From: Marivirga lumbricoides
GTDB taxonomy: Bacteria > Bacteroidota > Bacteroidia > Cytophagales > Cyclobacteriaceae
NCBI RefSeq assembly: GCF_014636295.1
Contig: NZ_BMEC01000007.1
Coordinates: 186,001 to 250,000, forward strand
Direction of reading: 5' to 3'
Length of the DNA stretch: 64,000 nucleotides
Positions 25,447-35,315 of the stretch are shown piece after piece. Positions within the stretch are counted from its first letter, which is position 1. Each line of letters opens with the position of its first letter. Position numbers and translations under genes: made by a program. A model generated the notes under the pieces. It did no database searches and had not been told where the DNA came from. It saw only the letters and a list, made by a program, of their open reading frames with translations.

Positions 25447-28400
25447 ATGACAGCCAAAGAGATTAGCAAGTTAATAGAAGAGTCAAATGATCTGACTTGT
25501 TCTATAAATATAAAAGGTCAATTCACATGGCTTAGAAATGCAGCCCATGTCTTTTTAGGTTATACAAAAGGGGAATTGATGAATAAATCTATAGTTGATT
25601 TTGTGCCTGAAGAGGATGCAGGAGCTAATCAGGCTTTCTTTCAAACACTTAATGCCACCACTAAATCGCAGAGGCTCATCAATAGAATGATTGCTAAAGA
25701 TGGCTCTATAGTTCAGGTAGAATGGGTAGCTCGTTGGAATGCTTCATCAGAGGAAGCATTTTGTTATGTCAATGTTCTTGATTCTGATAAAGAGGTGATA
25801 ATAGGAAGAATGAAGGAAAATGAAAGCTACAGGAATCTATTTCACCATAGCCCTTTACCTAATATTATTTGCTCTCTTAGTACATTTAGTATTTTGGAAG
25901 TAAACCAGGCGACATTGTCAAAACTGGGCTTTAACCGCCAGGAGTTAAGTGGTTGGGTCCTTACCGATTTATTCACTTCTATTGATAAGCAACGGTTTGA
26001 TGAAATAAAGCAGCAATTCAAAGATAATGATAATATTGTTGAATTGGGTGTTTGGAACTTAAAGAATAGCAAGGGCGCTACAGTAAAAATGCATCTTTCC
26101 GGCTATCGGTTCAGCTACAATCAAGAGGATTGTATTATGTTGATTTTCAATGATGTAACAGAAGATCAGTTGCTTAAAGAACTGGATGTACTTGAAAGAA
26201 AAACAATGGAAGCATCTATTCAGATGGTTTTTAACCTTAAAGGTTTGTTATACAAATATGTAAGGGGCTTAGAAGCTATATTTGAAGGATTAAAAGTTTC
26301 TATTTTAATGGTGCATGATGGAAAACTTTATAATCTTGTATCGCCCTCTTTACCCAAACCCTATATTGAAGCTATTGAAGGAGAGAAGATTGGTGAAGCT
26401 GCTGGCTCTTGTGGTACGGCAGCTTTCAGAAAGGAAAGAGTAATAGTGTCAGATATTAATGCAGATCCGCTTTGGAGAGACTACAGAAGCTTGGCATTGG
26501 AAAATGGAGTAATGAGCTGTTGGTCAGAACCAATCTTTAACTATAAAAAGGAGGTGGTGGCTACATTTGCCAATTATTACCCGAGCATTAAAGAGCCCTC
26601 GCAGCAGGAACTGAATTTTTTTAAACGTTCCGCTACGTTATTAAGTCTTATATTGGAAAACCATCAAAAAGGCGAGGCGCTATTTTCAAGCAATGAGAGG
26701 TATAATTATGTTAACCGGGCTACAGAGGATGCCATTTATGATTGGGACGTAGAAAATGATATTTTTGAATGGGGAGGGGGCTTTCAAAGAATTTTTCTTC
26801 ACAATTATAAAAACAAGACCTTTCGTCTTCAGGATTGGGCAAACCTGATGCATCCTAAGGATCATGAGCATACAGACAAAAGTTGGGAAGCATTTTTGGC
26901 AAATAAGCGACAAAGCAGGTGGAACAGGGAATTTCGTTTCAAGAGAGGGAATGGCACTTATGCTCATGTGGAAGAAATTGGGCATTTAATAAGGGATAGT
27001 GAAGGTAAGCCTAAGCGCATGATTGGGGTGTTGCGCGACCGTACGGAACAGAAAAAAGAAGAACATAGGTTAAAGCTAATGGAAAGAGTGGTGACCAATG
27101 CAAATGATTCCATTGTCATTACTGAAGCGCAGCCTGTAGATGAGCCTGGTCCACGTATTATCTATGTTAATGAGGCTTTCACTAAAATGACGGGATACCT
27201 GCCTGCTGAGGTGATTGGAAAAACACCCAGGATTTTACAGGGGCCTGAATCCGATAAAGTGGCTATTAAGGAGCTTAGCTCAGCCATAAGAAAAATGCAT
27301 TCTCATGAAATTACGACTGTCAACTATAAGAAGAATGGTGAGAAATATTGGGTTCATTTTTCAGTGGTTCCTGTAGCAAACGAAGAAGGTGTTTTTACTC
27401 ACTGGATTGCTGTGCAGCGAGATGTAACTGTTCAAATAAGAAAGGAACTACAGAAAAACCTTTTGAATGAGATCAGCCAGCTTTTTAATCAGCAAATCAA
27501 CTTAAAACTTACTCTGGAGAAGGTGCTAAAGCGTTTAGTTCAGTTCGGAGAGATATTTTTGGCTGAAGCATGGTTGCTGGATGAGGATAAGAAGAAGGTG
27601 AACTTACTGGCTAAGTATGCAAATGATAGGGATGGGCAAATATTTTATGAAGAAAGTCTGGATATAATCAATTTTGAATATGGGATTGGTTTGCCTGGTA
27701 AGGTTTGGGAACTTAAGAAAGCTGTCCTCTGGAATGATCTGGATAATAAGGATTTGTTTTTACGCAATAAAGCAGCGAAAAAAATAGGTCTGAAATCAGG
27801 ATTAGGTATACCTCTCTTTCATAATAATTCCATTGTTGGAGTAATGGTTTTCTTATCCAGGCTTCCTGAACAGGCATTGAGCTCTTATGAATTTTTATTC
27901 AAGGAACTGGAAACACAATTAGGTATAGAAATTAAAAGAAAGATGCTTGAGGATGAGTTTTTCCAGTTCTTCAACAATGCTCCGGATATCTTAAGTGTAG
28001 CGGGTGCTGATGGTAAATTCAAGAGAGTTAACCCAGCTTTTTGTAAGTTAATGGGCTATTCGGAAGAAGAGTTAACCAAGAGAAAATTTACTGATTTTAT
28101 ACTTCCGGAAGACCGTGCCCAGACTCAGCAGGAATATGCAGAAACAATAGTCGGCCTGAGAGAGGCGGATAGTTTTATTAACAGGTACGTAACCAGAAAT
28201 GGGGAGCAAAGATGGATTTCGTGGAACTCATCTAAAATATACAACAACGAGGGGCTTGCATTTGCTTATGGAAGAGATATTACCGAGAAGAGAAAACTTG
28301 AGAACCTTTTACAGTCCGCTAACAGTCTGGCCCGAATTGGAGGATGGGAACTGGATTTTGAAAATGAAACTCTTTATTTCTCTAAAATAACAAGGGAAAT

Positions 28401-30873
28401 ACACGAAGTGGATGAAAATTACATACCCAATCTTGAAGAGGGGATCAATTTTTACAGAGAAGACGTAAGGCAGTTTGTTAGAGAAACAGTTAATGCTGCA
28501 ATCGAACAAAATAAGGAATGGGATTTTGAGCAGCCTATAATCACAGCTAAAGGGAATGAATGCTGGGTAAGAAGTATGGGGAAGCCGGAATTCAGAGATG
28601 GAAAATGTGTGAAAATTATAGGGAGTTTTCAAGATATTCATGAGCGAAAAGTAGCAGAATTGCGTTTGCAAAATATTGCTGATAATGTTCCCGGAGCTAT
28701 TTTTCAATACATTTTATTACCTGATAAATCTGAAAAGATTCTCTTTCTTTCCAAAGGCGCCAAAGAACTCTGGGGACATAGCGCTGATACATGCATGAAT
28801 GATATAAGTATTATCTGGAAGCAAGCCGAAAGTGCAGGAGACCTGGTAAAGGTGAAAGAGTCTCTTAAGGTATCAGCCGAAACGATGGATCGTTGGCATT
28901 GTCAATATAAAAGTAGATTACCTAACGGTGCTGTGGTGTGGCATGAGGCATACGGAACACCTCAAAAACTACAAAATGGAGCTATCCTCTGGGATTCTTT
29001 TATTATTGATATCACTGAAAAAAAAGAACTTGAATATTTGGTGGAAAGATCCAGTCAGATAGCTCTGATTGGTAACTGGGAGTTGGATCTAAAAGAGCCT
29101 GACAATGAAGTAATGTATTGGTCAGATATGACCAGGGAAATTTTAGAAGTAGATGAAAACTACATACCTACTTTTAGTAAAGGGTTTGATTTTTATACGC
29201 CTGATAGCAGGTCAAATATTGAAGTTGCTTTTGATAAGCTAATTAATAATGGAGAAGACTTCGATCTTGAATTGCTATTGGAAACAGCTAAAGGGAATGA
29301 AAAGTGGATCAGGTTAATAGGTCGTGCGGATCTTTTGGAAGGCGAATGTGTCAGGGTATATGGTAGCCTTCAGGACATTCACCAAAGAAAGATGGCAGAG
29401 CTGGATTTATATACTGCTTTTCAAGAGAAGAATATGATTCTTGAAAGTATTAGCGATGGATTTTTTGCACTGGATAAAAATTGGATAGTAACCTACTGGA
29501 ATGAAAAAGCAGAAGTACTGCTGGATACCCCGAAAGAAGTAGTGCTCAATAAAAACATATGGAAAGTATTTGGTGATGCAACTGATTCCCTTTCTTATAA
29601 AATGTATCAAAAATGTTTAAAGGAGCAGGTTACTGTGCATTTTGAAGAATATATAACTTCAAATAATAAATGGTTTGAGGTAAGTGCTTACCCTTCTGCA
29701 AAAGGATTGTCAGCTTTTTTTAAAGATGTAACTGAAAGAAAGCGAGCAGAAGAGCTTATCAGGCAATCGAACGAACGTTTTGAAATTGTAACACAAGCTA
29801 CTAATGATGCCATTTGGGATTATAACGTAGTAGATAATGAACTTTTTTGGGGTAAAGGATTTCAAACTCTTTTTAAGCACGATTTAACTGTTATTAAGCC
29901 ATCTTTTGAATTATTGACAAGCTTCATCCATCCTGAAGATAGGGATAGGGTATCGGTAAAGGTTCAGCAATTTATGAATGAAAAGAGTAGTGTGAATTGG
30001 TATGAGGAGTTTAGGTTTAAAAAAGCTGATGGTACCTATGCCTATGTAATTGATCGTGCCATTTTTCTCCGAAACAAGAGAGGAAAAGTTACAAGAGTAC
30101 TGGGAGCTATGACCGACATCAGTCATAGAAAAGAGTTTGAACAATCTTTACAAAGCCTCAATGAAACGCTTGATAAAAGGGCTAAGGAATTAGCTGTTTC
30201 CAATGCTGAGCTTGAGCAATTTGCTTTTGTGGCCTCGCATGACTTGCAAGAGCCTTTGAGAATGATTACCAGTTTTTTGGCGCAGTTAGAAAATAAATAT
30301 AGTGACAAACTAGACGAAAAAGCACAGAAATACATTTATTTTGCTGTTGACGGGGCTAAAAGAATGAGGCAAATTATATTGGATTTGCTAGAGTTTTCAA
30401 GAGCAGGCAGGAACGTAGATGAAAGTGGGAAATTACCTGTTAAAGAGCTTGTAAGCGAAGCACAGTTATTACAAAGAAGAACTATTGCCCAAACTTCAGC
30501 CAAAATAGTAGTTGAGAGCCTTCCAGATATACAGCTACAAAAGGCTCCTTTTTTACAGGTGTTTCAGAACCTGATAGGGAATGCATTAAAGTACAGTAAG
30601 GATGATGTAAGTCCGGAAATTACTATCTCTGCTAAAAGCACAAAGGATTCTTATGTGTTTTCTGTAGCGGATAATGGAATAGGAATTGAAGAAAAATACT
30701 TTGAAAAAATATTTATTATTTTTCAAAGATTACATACCAAAGATAAGTACAAAGGATCTGGAATGGGTCTTTCAATTGTAAAGAAAATAATAGAAAATAA
30801 TGGAGGACGGATTTGGCTGAAATCAAAAGTGGGCAAGGGGACTACTTTTTACTTCACAGTGCCTAAAGGTTAA
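25447..30873 (+). CDS. Giant cytosolic multi-PAS/GAF sensor histidine kinase
   Basis: At 1808 residues this is an unusually long soluble kinase without signal peptide or membrane helix. Domains by pattern: PAS (1-115), PAS (125-240), GAF (257-410), PAS (418-535), PAS (545-665), GAF (680-835), then six more PAS (836-955, 955-1073, 1074-1195, 1196-1318, 1319-1433, 1434-1560). HisKA (His1598 in FVASHDLQEPLRM) and HATPase (N box NLIGNALKYS; G boxes VADNGIGIEE and GSGMGLSIVKKI) follow. PAS 955-1073 and 1196-1318 are close duplicates, as are 418-535 and 1434-1560. The phospho-acceptor may be the single-domain receiver encoded at 31731. The signal is unknown. Confidence 0.88.
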   Translation: MTAKEISKLIEESNDLTCSINIKGQFTWLRNAAHVFLGYTKGELMNKSIVDFVPEEDAGANQAFFQTLNATTKSQRLINRMIAKDGSIVQVEWVARWNASSEEAFCYVNVLDSDKEVIIGRMKENESYRNLFHHSPLPNIICSLSTFSILEVNQATLSKLGFNRQELSGWVLTDLFTSIDKQRFDEIKQQFKDNDNIVELGVWNLKNSKGATVKMHLSGYRFSYNQEDCIMLIFNDVTEDQLLKELDVLERKTMEASIQMVFNLKGLLYKYVRGLEAIFEGLKVSILMVHDGKLYNLVSPSLPKPYIEAIEGEKIGEAAGSCGTAAFRKERVIVSDINADPLWRDYRSLALENGVMSCWSEPIFNYKKEVVATFANYYPSIKEPSQQELNFFKRSATLLSLILENHQKGEALFSSNERYNYVNRATEDAIYDWDVENDIFEWGGGFQRIFLHNYKNKTFRLQDWANLMHPKDHEHTDKSWEAFLANKRQSRWNREFRFKRGNGTYAHVEEIGHLIRDSEGKPKRMIGVLRDRTEQKKEEHRLKLMERVVTNANDSIVITEAQPVDEPGPRIIYVNEAFTKMTGYLPAEVIGKTPRILQGPESDKVAIKELSSAIRKMHSHEITTVNYKKNGEKYWVHFSVVPVANEEGVFTHWIAVQRDVTVQIRKELQKNLLNEISQLFNQQINLKLTLEKVLKRLVQFGEIFLAEAWLLDEDKKKVNLLAKYANDRDGQIFYEESLDIINFEYGIGLPGKVWELKKAVLWNDLDNKDLFLRNKAAKKIGLKSGLGIPLFHNNSIVGVMVFLSRLPEQALSSYEFLFKELETQLGIEIKRKMLEDEFFQFFNNAPDILSVAGADGKFKRVNPAFCKLMGYSEEELTKRKFTDFILPEDRAQTQQEYAETIVGLREADSFINRYVTRNGEQRWISWNSSKIYNNEGLAFAYGRDITEKRKLENLLQSANSLARIGGWELDFENETLYFSKITREIHEVDENYIPNLEEGINFYREDVRQFVRETVNAAIEQNKEWDFEQPIITAKGNECWVRSMGKPEFRDGKCVKIIGSFQDIHERKVAELRLQNIADNVPGAIFQYILLPDKSEKILFLSKGAKELWGHSADTCMNDISIIWKQAESAGDLVKVKESLKVSAETMDRWHCQYKSRLPNGAVVWHEAYGTPQKLQNGAILWDSFIIDITEKKELEYLVERSSQIALIGNWELDLKEPDNEVMYWSDMTREILEVDENYIPTFSKGFDFYTPDSRSNIEVAFDKLINNGEDFDLELLLETAKGNEKWIRLIGRADLLEGECVRVYGSLQDIHQRKMAELDLYTAFQEKNMILESISDGFFALDKNWIVTYWNEKAEVLLDTPKEVVLNKNIWKVFGDATDSLSYKMYQKCLKEQVTVHFEEYITSNNKWFEVSAYPSAKGLSAFFKDVTERKRAEELIRQSNERFEIVTQATNDAIWDYNVVDNELFWGKGFQTLFKHDLTVIKPSFELLTSFIHPEDRDRVSVKVQQFMNEKSSVNWYEEFRFKKADGTYAYVIDRAIFLRNKRGKVTRVLGAMTDISHRKEFEQSLQSLNETLDKRAKELAVSNAELEQFAFVASHDLQEPLRMITSFLAQLENKYSDKLDEKAQKYIYFAVDGAKRMRQIILDLLEFSRAGRNVDESGKLPVKELVSEAQLLQRRTIAQTSAKIVVESLPDIQLQKAPFLQVFQNLIGNALKYSKDDVSPEITISAKSTKDSYVFSVADNGIGIEEKYFEKIFIIFQRLHTKDKYKGSGMGLSIVKKIIENNGGRIWLKSKVGKGTTFYFTVPKG

Positions 30874-31730
30874 TAGTGGGAATGTTGCAGTATATATGTG
30901 TGCTTAAGGAGTAGAAAGAAGATGTCTGGTAAATATTACATCGATACTCTTGGTAAGGAATTGTTTTATAATTTTCCGGCGTTAAAATAAGTTTTACATA
31001 TGTTCTACAGGTGAATAATGAATTTCCATTCATAGCTAAATTAGGTCATGTTCGATATAAATTGGAAATAGATTAGGTAATACAAAATTCTTGTTGTTGA
31101 AGATAATGATTTCTTCTATTAAATGATTATTTTAAGAGTGCATTCTATCACATGTTTTAGAGCGTGCATGAACTCTGATACAAATCCAGTTAATTCTTTA
31201 ATTGTCTTACTACATTTGATGTTATTCAACTTTTTAAAAAAGTATGATGGTCTTTTCCCCATGAGCCCTCAGCCTATGTAGTTATTCAATGTGCAGTATC
31301 TCCTTTACTGTATGTTAACGAAGCCAGCAGTGAGGAAATAATGGATATGTGAAAGAGCAATTTTGTCAATGACTATTAAAGGTATTTGGCGTGGTGAAGG
31401 TCTGCCAATTTTAGAAGAAGCGCTGGGGGAGTGTGTAGAAAGATTGAAAATTTTTATTATAAATGAGCCAATTCAGGATATTACTAAAAGAATGACGTAT
31501 ACTATAGAAGAGCAAAATGAGAAATTGAATAAATAGTCTGAATAAAGTTCCATTCACAGAGAGTCCTTTTAGCAAGAATTATTGGCTTATTCATGTGCTC
31601 TTTTTTAATAAGCTAATTGCTGAAGAAAAAAAAGTATTAATTTTTAGAACATGCTGTGAATTAGATGTTATTGTAAGTATTTGGTGCGGAAAATGTAAAA
31701 TATAAATTTAAAAGAAAAGAGAATATAAGG
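30874..31730. other. 857-base gap with decayed coding remnants
   Basis: No intact gene is convincing here. Around 31250-31350 one frame reads WSFPHEPSAYVVIQCAVS, then PLLYVNEASSEEIMDM and a stop, which resembles the start of a PAS domain (compare YVNEAFTKMTGY in the neighbouring kinase). A further open stretch, 31369-31536, encodes 55 residues (MTIKGIWRGEGLPILEEALG ... EEQNEKLNK) with no recognised family. The block looks like the wreck of a second sensor gene between the kinase and the receiver. Confidence 0.4.
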
Positions 31731-32135
31731 ATGAAATGGCATTTATTATTGGTTGATGACGATGAGGTATCTATTAAGATCTCATCCTTTATGATAGAAG
31801 AGACACACTTTCACCCTGCTCCAATCTCTTTTGAAAATGGTTTAAGGGCAAGTGAATATTTGCGGGAAGTATATAAAAAGGAGGAAAAGTATGTCATTTT
31901 TCTCGATATTAATATGCCCGTGATGAATGGTTGGGAATTCTTAGACGAGATTAAGAATTTCACAGAACCTGCTAATGTTAAAATTTTAATTGTATCCTCT
32001 TCCGTACACGAGGATGACAAAACCAGAGCCGGAGCCAGCGAATTCGTTATTCAATACTTATCAAAACCTGTGTCGCCAGATACCCTGGAAGAGTTAAAAC
32101 ACAGTGCTTCATTAGGTTTTTTATTCAATGAATAA
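31731..32135 (+). CDS. Single-domain response regulator (CheY-like)
   Basis: A 134-residue receiver with nothing attached. Acidic pocket Asp10-Asp11 (LLVDDDE), phospho-acceptor Asp59 (VIFLDINMPVMNGW), switch Ser90 (IVSSS) and Lys112 (LSKPVS) are all present, so it should be phosphorylated. Lacking an output domain, it must act by protein contact or as a phosphorelay shuttle. A purine-rich ribosome-binding region (GAGAATATAAGG) precedes the ATG. The closest kinase is the giant PAS protein upstream, which has no receiver of its own. Confidence 0.9.
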   Translation: MKWHLLLVDDDEVSIKISSFMIEETHFHPAPISFENGLRASEYLREVYKKEEKYVIFLDINMPVMNGWEFLDEIKNFTEPANVKILIVSSSVHEDDKTRAGASEFVIQYLSKPVSPDTLEELKHSASLGFLFNE

Positions 32136-32457
32136 TTAGCTATACATCCTTCTCCTCTCTACTATTCCATTCGCTCAATTTTCATTAAATACGCTTTGTA
32201 TAAATCAAGTATAAAGTATAATAATAAATTTTATTAGTATAATTTGAATAATTATAATATTTTATTACATTTATATAAAAATATATACTTTTATATATAA
32301 ATTCTGCAAACAGAGTTGTAAAATAGATTAAAATCCATGTATGATCGATAAGATTTTGAATTGAAGTTGATGATATGATAACTAATTTTTTGCCATCAGC
32401 TTCATATATGAACCATGAGTAATAGCAAATAAATTATAACCTTAACCAATTTCAATT
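32136..32457. other. Very AT-rich intergenic region
   Basis: This 322-base gap contains almost pure A/T between about 32210 and 32300 and no recognisable promoter with both elements, terminator or gene. It may act as an upstream AT-rich element for the peroxidase gene. Confidence 0.35.
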
Positions 32458-33912
32458 ATGTCAAATTCTAATCACCATGGAATGCACAGTTTTGAAGGTA
32501 AAAATGTGCTTTGTTCACTTCACTCATTTTCTGATGAGAGTTTCGGCCGATTTGGTCGAATGTTTAAAGACTTACCCCCTCTATACAATGCTCCTTCATC
32601 TTTATCGGGCTTAGGAAAGGTGGCAGGGCCTATGGATGGAGGAAATACTGCTAAGTTTACTAATTCCGTGCCTTTAGGAATGGTGTTTTTTGGTCAGTTT
32701 ATCGATCATGACATAACTTTCGACACCACTACAAGCTTCAGTAGTATTAATCACCCCAATGAGATACTGAATTCAAGATCGGCAGAATTGGATTTGGATA
32801 GTGTATTTGGAGGAGGCCCTGAAGATGATCCTTTTCTGTACGCTCCACGAAGTGAAGGTTTTTTTCTGCTTACCGGAAAATCCAATAATAATTTAGGGCA
32901 GAATAAACAAACTGAAGCGCACGATCTGCAAAGGAATGGTAAGGAAACTGCTATTATTGGTGATCCGAGGAATGATGAGAATAGAGTGATTTCTCAAATG
33001 CAACTCGCATTTATTCGTTTTTATAATGCTAATTATAAAGAGTTAAAAGATGCACACCCCAACTATAGCCCTGAAAAAGTGTATGAAGAAGCCAGGAAAA
33101 TAACAACTTGGCACTATCAATGGGTAGTTGTAAATGAATTTCTTCCTATTATGTGTGGTAAATACTTAGTGGAAGATATATTAGGTAATGGAAGAAAGTA
33201 TTATCAACCTAAAAAGAGTGCTTTTATACCGGTAGAATTCTCAGTAGCTGCTTTCCGATTTGGCCACACAATGATTGCCCAAAATCTTAAACTGCAAAGC
33301 GATGGGGCTTCACATAGCATTTTCTCTCCTGAATTTGGCCAGGGCTTCAGCAGGATTACAAGTAGTAAGCAAGCTGTTGAATGGGATGCTCTGTTTGATT
33401 ATGACAACAACTTTCAAAAAGCAGAGAAACTGGACACTACCCTGGCACCTATATTACTTAATTTACCCTTTGTACCTTCCACTAATCCTGACGATAAATC
33501 TTTAGCTACAAGAAACTTCAGAAGAGGGCAAAGCTTCCTTTTACCTTCAGGGGAAAACGTTGCAAGGTGTCTTAATAGGGAGGAAGCAGAAATATTGCAA
33601 GTAACCGATTTTGTACATAATAAGGTGAGTCCACATAATGTAGACCTTTCAGCGGGTATTCCACTCTGGTTTTACATATTGGCAGATGCGGAAGTAATTG
33701 GAAGGCAGGATTCAGATACTCAATTTTCTCAAGGTGAAGGTTTGGGGCCTGTCGGAGGAAGAATAGTTGCAGAAGTACTAATAGGATTACTAGAATTAGA
33801 TAGAAATAGTTATTTAGGCAATAACAGAGGCTGGACACCTACTTTAGGAAGTAATGGAACATTTAAGATGAGAAACCTTATGGAGGTAGCTGCTACTGCG
33901 GCAGATCTTTAG
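32458..33912 (+). CDS. Animal-type haem peroxidase (peroxidase-cyclooxygenase superfamily)
   Basis: A 484-residue haem peroxidase of the myeloperoxidase/peroxidasin superfamily, oxidising halides or organic substrates with H2O2. Distal site: FFGQFIDHD with His84 and adjacent Asp83, the position that ester-links haem in mammals. IGDPRNDENRVISQMQL matches the conserved GDxRxxEN block, and the proximal ligand is His270 in AFRFGHTMI. No signal peptide is evident (MSNSNHHGMHSFEGKN), so it is either cytosolic or exported without a Sec signal. The gene is monocistronic. The precise substrate is unknown. Confidence 0.9.
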   Translation: MSNSNHHGMHSFEGKNVLCSLHSFSDESFGRFGRMFKDLPPLYNAPSSLSGLGKVAGPMDGGNTAKFTNSVPLGMVFFGQFIDHDITFDTTTSFSSINHPNEILNSRSAELDLDSVFGGGPEDDPFLYAPRSEGFFLLTGKSNNNLGQNKQTEAHDLQRNGKETAIIGDPRNDENRVISQMQLAFIRFYNANYKELKDAHPNYSPEKVYEEARKITTWHYQWVVVNEFLPIMCGKYLVEDILGNGRKYYQPKKSAFIPVEFSVAAFRFGHTMIAQNLKLQSDGASHSIFSPEFGQGFSRITSSKQAVEWDALFDYDNNFQKAEKLDTTLAPILLNLPFVPSTNPDDKSLATRNFRRGQSFLLPSGENVARCLNREEAEILQVTDFVHNKVSPHNVDLSAGIPLWFYILADAEVIGRQDSDTQFSQGEGLGPVGGRIVAEVLIGLLELDRNSYLGNNRGWTPTLGSNGTFKMRNLMEVAATAADL

Positions 33913-34007
33913 TAGTTTATTGGAAAATAATTGAGGAAAAATAAATAGCCTATAACTGCTAGGACGCGCCTTAAATTAAGGTTAACTTTTACTAAACTTT
34001 AGAAACC

Positions 34008-34121
34008 ATGTCAAAGGAGAAATCAGTTAAAAAAGCTGTAAAGAAAGAGCCTACCAAAAATCTGAAAGAAAAGAGAGCAGATAAAAAGGCTAAAAAGGAA
34101 AATAAAAAGAAGGATTATTAG
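34008..34121 (+). CDS. 37-residue Lys-rich small protein
   Basis: An ORF of 38 codons encodes MSKEKSVKKAVKKEPTKNLK followed by EKRADKKAKKENKKKDY, with about 17 Lys and no hydrophobic core. Such short basic proteins recur in Bacteroidota genomes, mostly as unannotated genes, and may bind nucleic acid or the ribosome (inference). Support for it being a real gene: a good stand-alone frame, a predicted leader with purines before the ATG, and an intrinsic terminator 30 bases after the stop. Confidence 0.65.
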   Translation: MSKEKSVKKAVKKEPTKNLKEKRADKKAKKENKKKDY

Positions 34122-34150
34122 GAAAACATAGCTGATAATCCACCCTATTT

Positions 34151-34184
34151 AAATGCTGCTATTATTAAATGGCAGCATTTTTTT
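34151..34184 (+). terminator. Intrinsic terminator after the Lys-rich small gene
   Basis: AAATGCTGC (34151-34159) pairs with GCAGCATTT (34172-34180), followed by more T residues. It closes the peroxidase/small-protein region before the radical SAM gene. Confidence 0.8.
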
Positions 34185-34228
34185 GCTATATATTTTAGTA
34201 AATGCTATAAATATTAGTAATTTTGATA

Positions 34229-35290
34229 ATGGATTCCAATCATTTCATAAAAGGCAGAGGTGCACAGCATAAGCCTCATAACAGGTTTCTTGCTCAGGAA
34301 TTTAGCCTGGAAGAAGAAAGTGCGATTGATGAGTTTACACATTTGGAAAGGCCTGCTACCCAAATTTTTTATGAGACTCCCAAAAAAATAGTAAATAAAG
34401 TTAGTAGCCCTGATGTAGGAATGGAGTATTCGCTAAATCCTTATCAAGGTTGTGAGCATGGTTGCGTTTATTGCTATGCCCGAACAACGCATGAATACTG
34501 GGGATATAATGCAGGATTGGATTTTGAATCCAAAATTATTGTAAAGAAAAATGCCGCGGCTTTATTAGAAAAGGAAATACTTCATTCTACCTGGAAAGCA
34601 CGTCCTATTGTTTTGTCAGGGAATACAGATTGCTACCAGCCGATTGAGCAGCAATTAAGAATCACTCGTAGCCTGCTGGCTGTTTTTGCTAAGTATAGAC
34701 ATCCTGTAGGTATAATTACCAAAAACACCGCTTTTCTAAATGATCTGGATCTCTTAAAGGACCTTGCAAATGATAATCTTGTAAGAGTTATTTTATCAAT
34801 AACCAGTCTTGATGAAGCTTTAAGAAGTAAGCTAGAGCCAAGGACAGCTTCTGCAAGGAAAAAATTGGAGGCAATTGAAATATTAACCCGAAATAAGGTT
34901 CCTGTGAGCATTATGACAGCTCCCATCATTCCGGGTTTAAATCACCATGAAATTCCTGCTATTATAGAAGCCGCAGCAAAAAGAGGAGCTATAAATGCTG
35001 GCTATACTGTAGTTAGATTAAATGGAACCATAAAAGATGTATTTCAAAAGTGGTTGCAAACTCATTTTCCTGATCGCTATAAAAAAGTATGGAGCGGGGT
35101 AGCATCTTTACATGGCGGTAAAGTGAACGACTCGGAGTGGAGTAGAAGAATGCGGGGTGATGGTCCTGAAGCGGATATCATTCGTCAATTATTTGATGCC
35201 GCAAGGAAGAAGTATATGAATGGAGGGAAGCAAATAAAGCTAAATACAGAAATTTTCCGCAAGGGAGGAAATTACAAGCTTTTTGCTTAG
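34229..35290 (+). CDS. PA0069-family radical SAM protein
   Basis: A 353-residue radical SAM protein related to spore photoproduct lyase-like enzymes, function unproven. The iron-sulfur motif is CEHGCVYC (Cys75, 79, 82) within NPYQGCEHGCVYCYART, typical of the PA0069 group. GNTDCYQPIE and the late MRGDGPEADIIRQLF block also fit. I chose the ATG at 34229; a TTG two codons upstream is the alternative. It stands alone, converging on the DUF2254 gene, whose end is 25 bases away. Confidence 0.88.
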   Translation: MDSNHFIKGRGAQHKPHNRFLAQEFSLEEESAIDEFTHLERPATQIFYETPKKIVNKVSSPDVGMEYSLNPYQGCEHGCVYCYARTTHEYWGYNAGLDFESKIIVKKNAAALLEKEILHSTWKARPIVLSGNTDCYQPIEQQLRITRSLLAVFAKYRHPVGIITKNTAFLNDLDLLKDLANDNLVRVILSITSLDEALRSKLEPRTASARKKLEAIEILTRNKVPVSIMTAPIIPGLNHHEIPAIIEAAAKRGAINAGYTVVRLNGTIKDVFQKWLQTHFPDRYKKVWSGVASLHGGKVNDSEWSRRMRGDGPEADIIRQLFDAARKKYMNGGKQIKLNTEIFRKGGNYKLFA

Positions 35291-35315
35291 GCAGAAAGTT
35301 GATTGTTTTCAGCTC

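Noticed and set aside
27087-27440. A LOV photosensor domain in the giant kinase
   Set aside because: The PAS domain has a LOV-like TPRILQGPESD segment but lacks the flavin-binding Cys of GxNCRFLQ.
31369-31536. A 55-residue ORF called as a gene
   Set aside because: No recognisable family and no clear ribosome-binding sequence, and it sits in a stretch with other broken coding remnants. Kept only as part of the decayed region.
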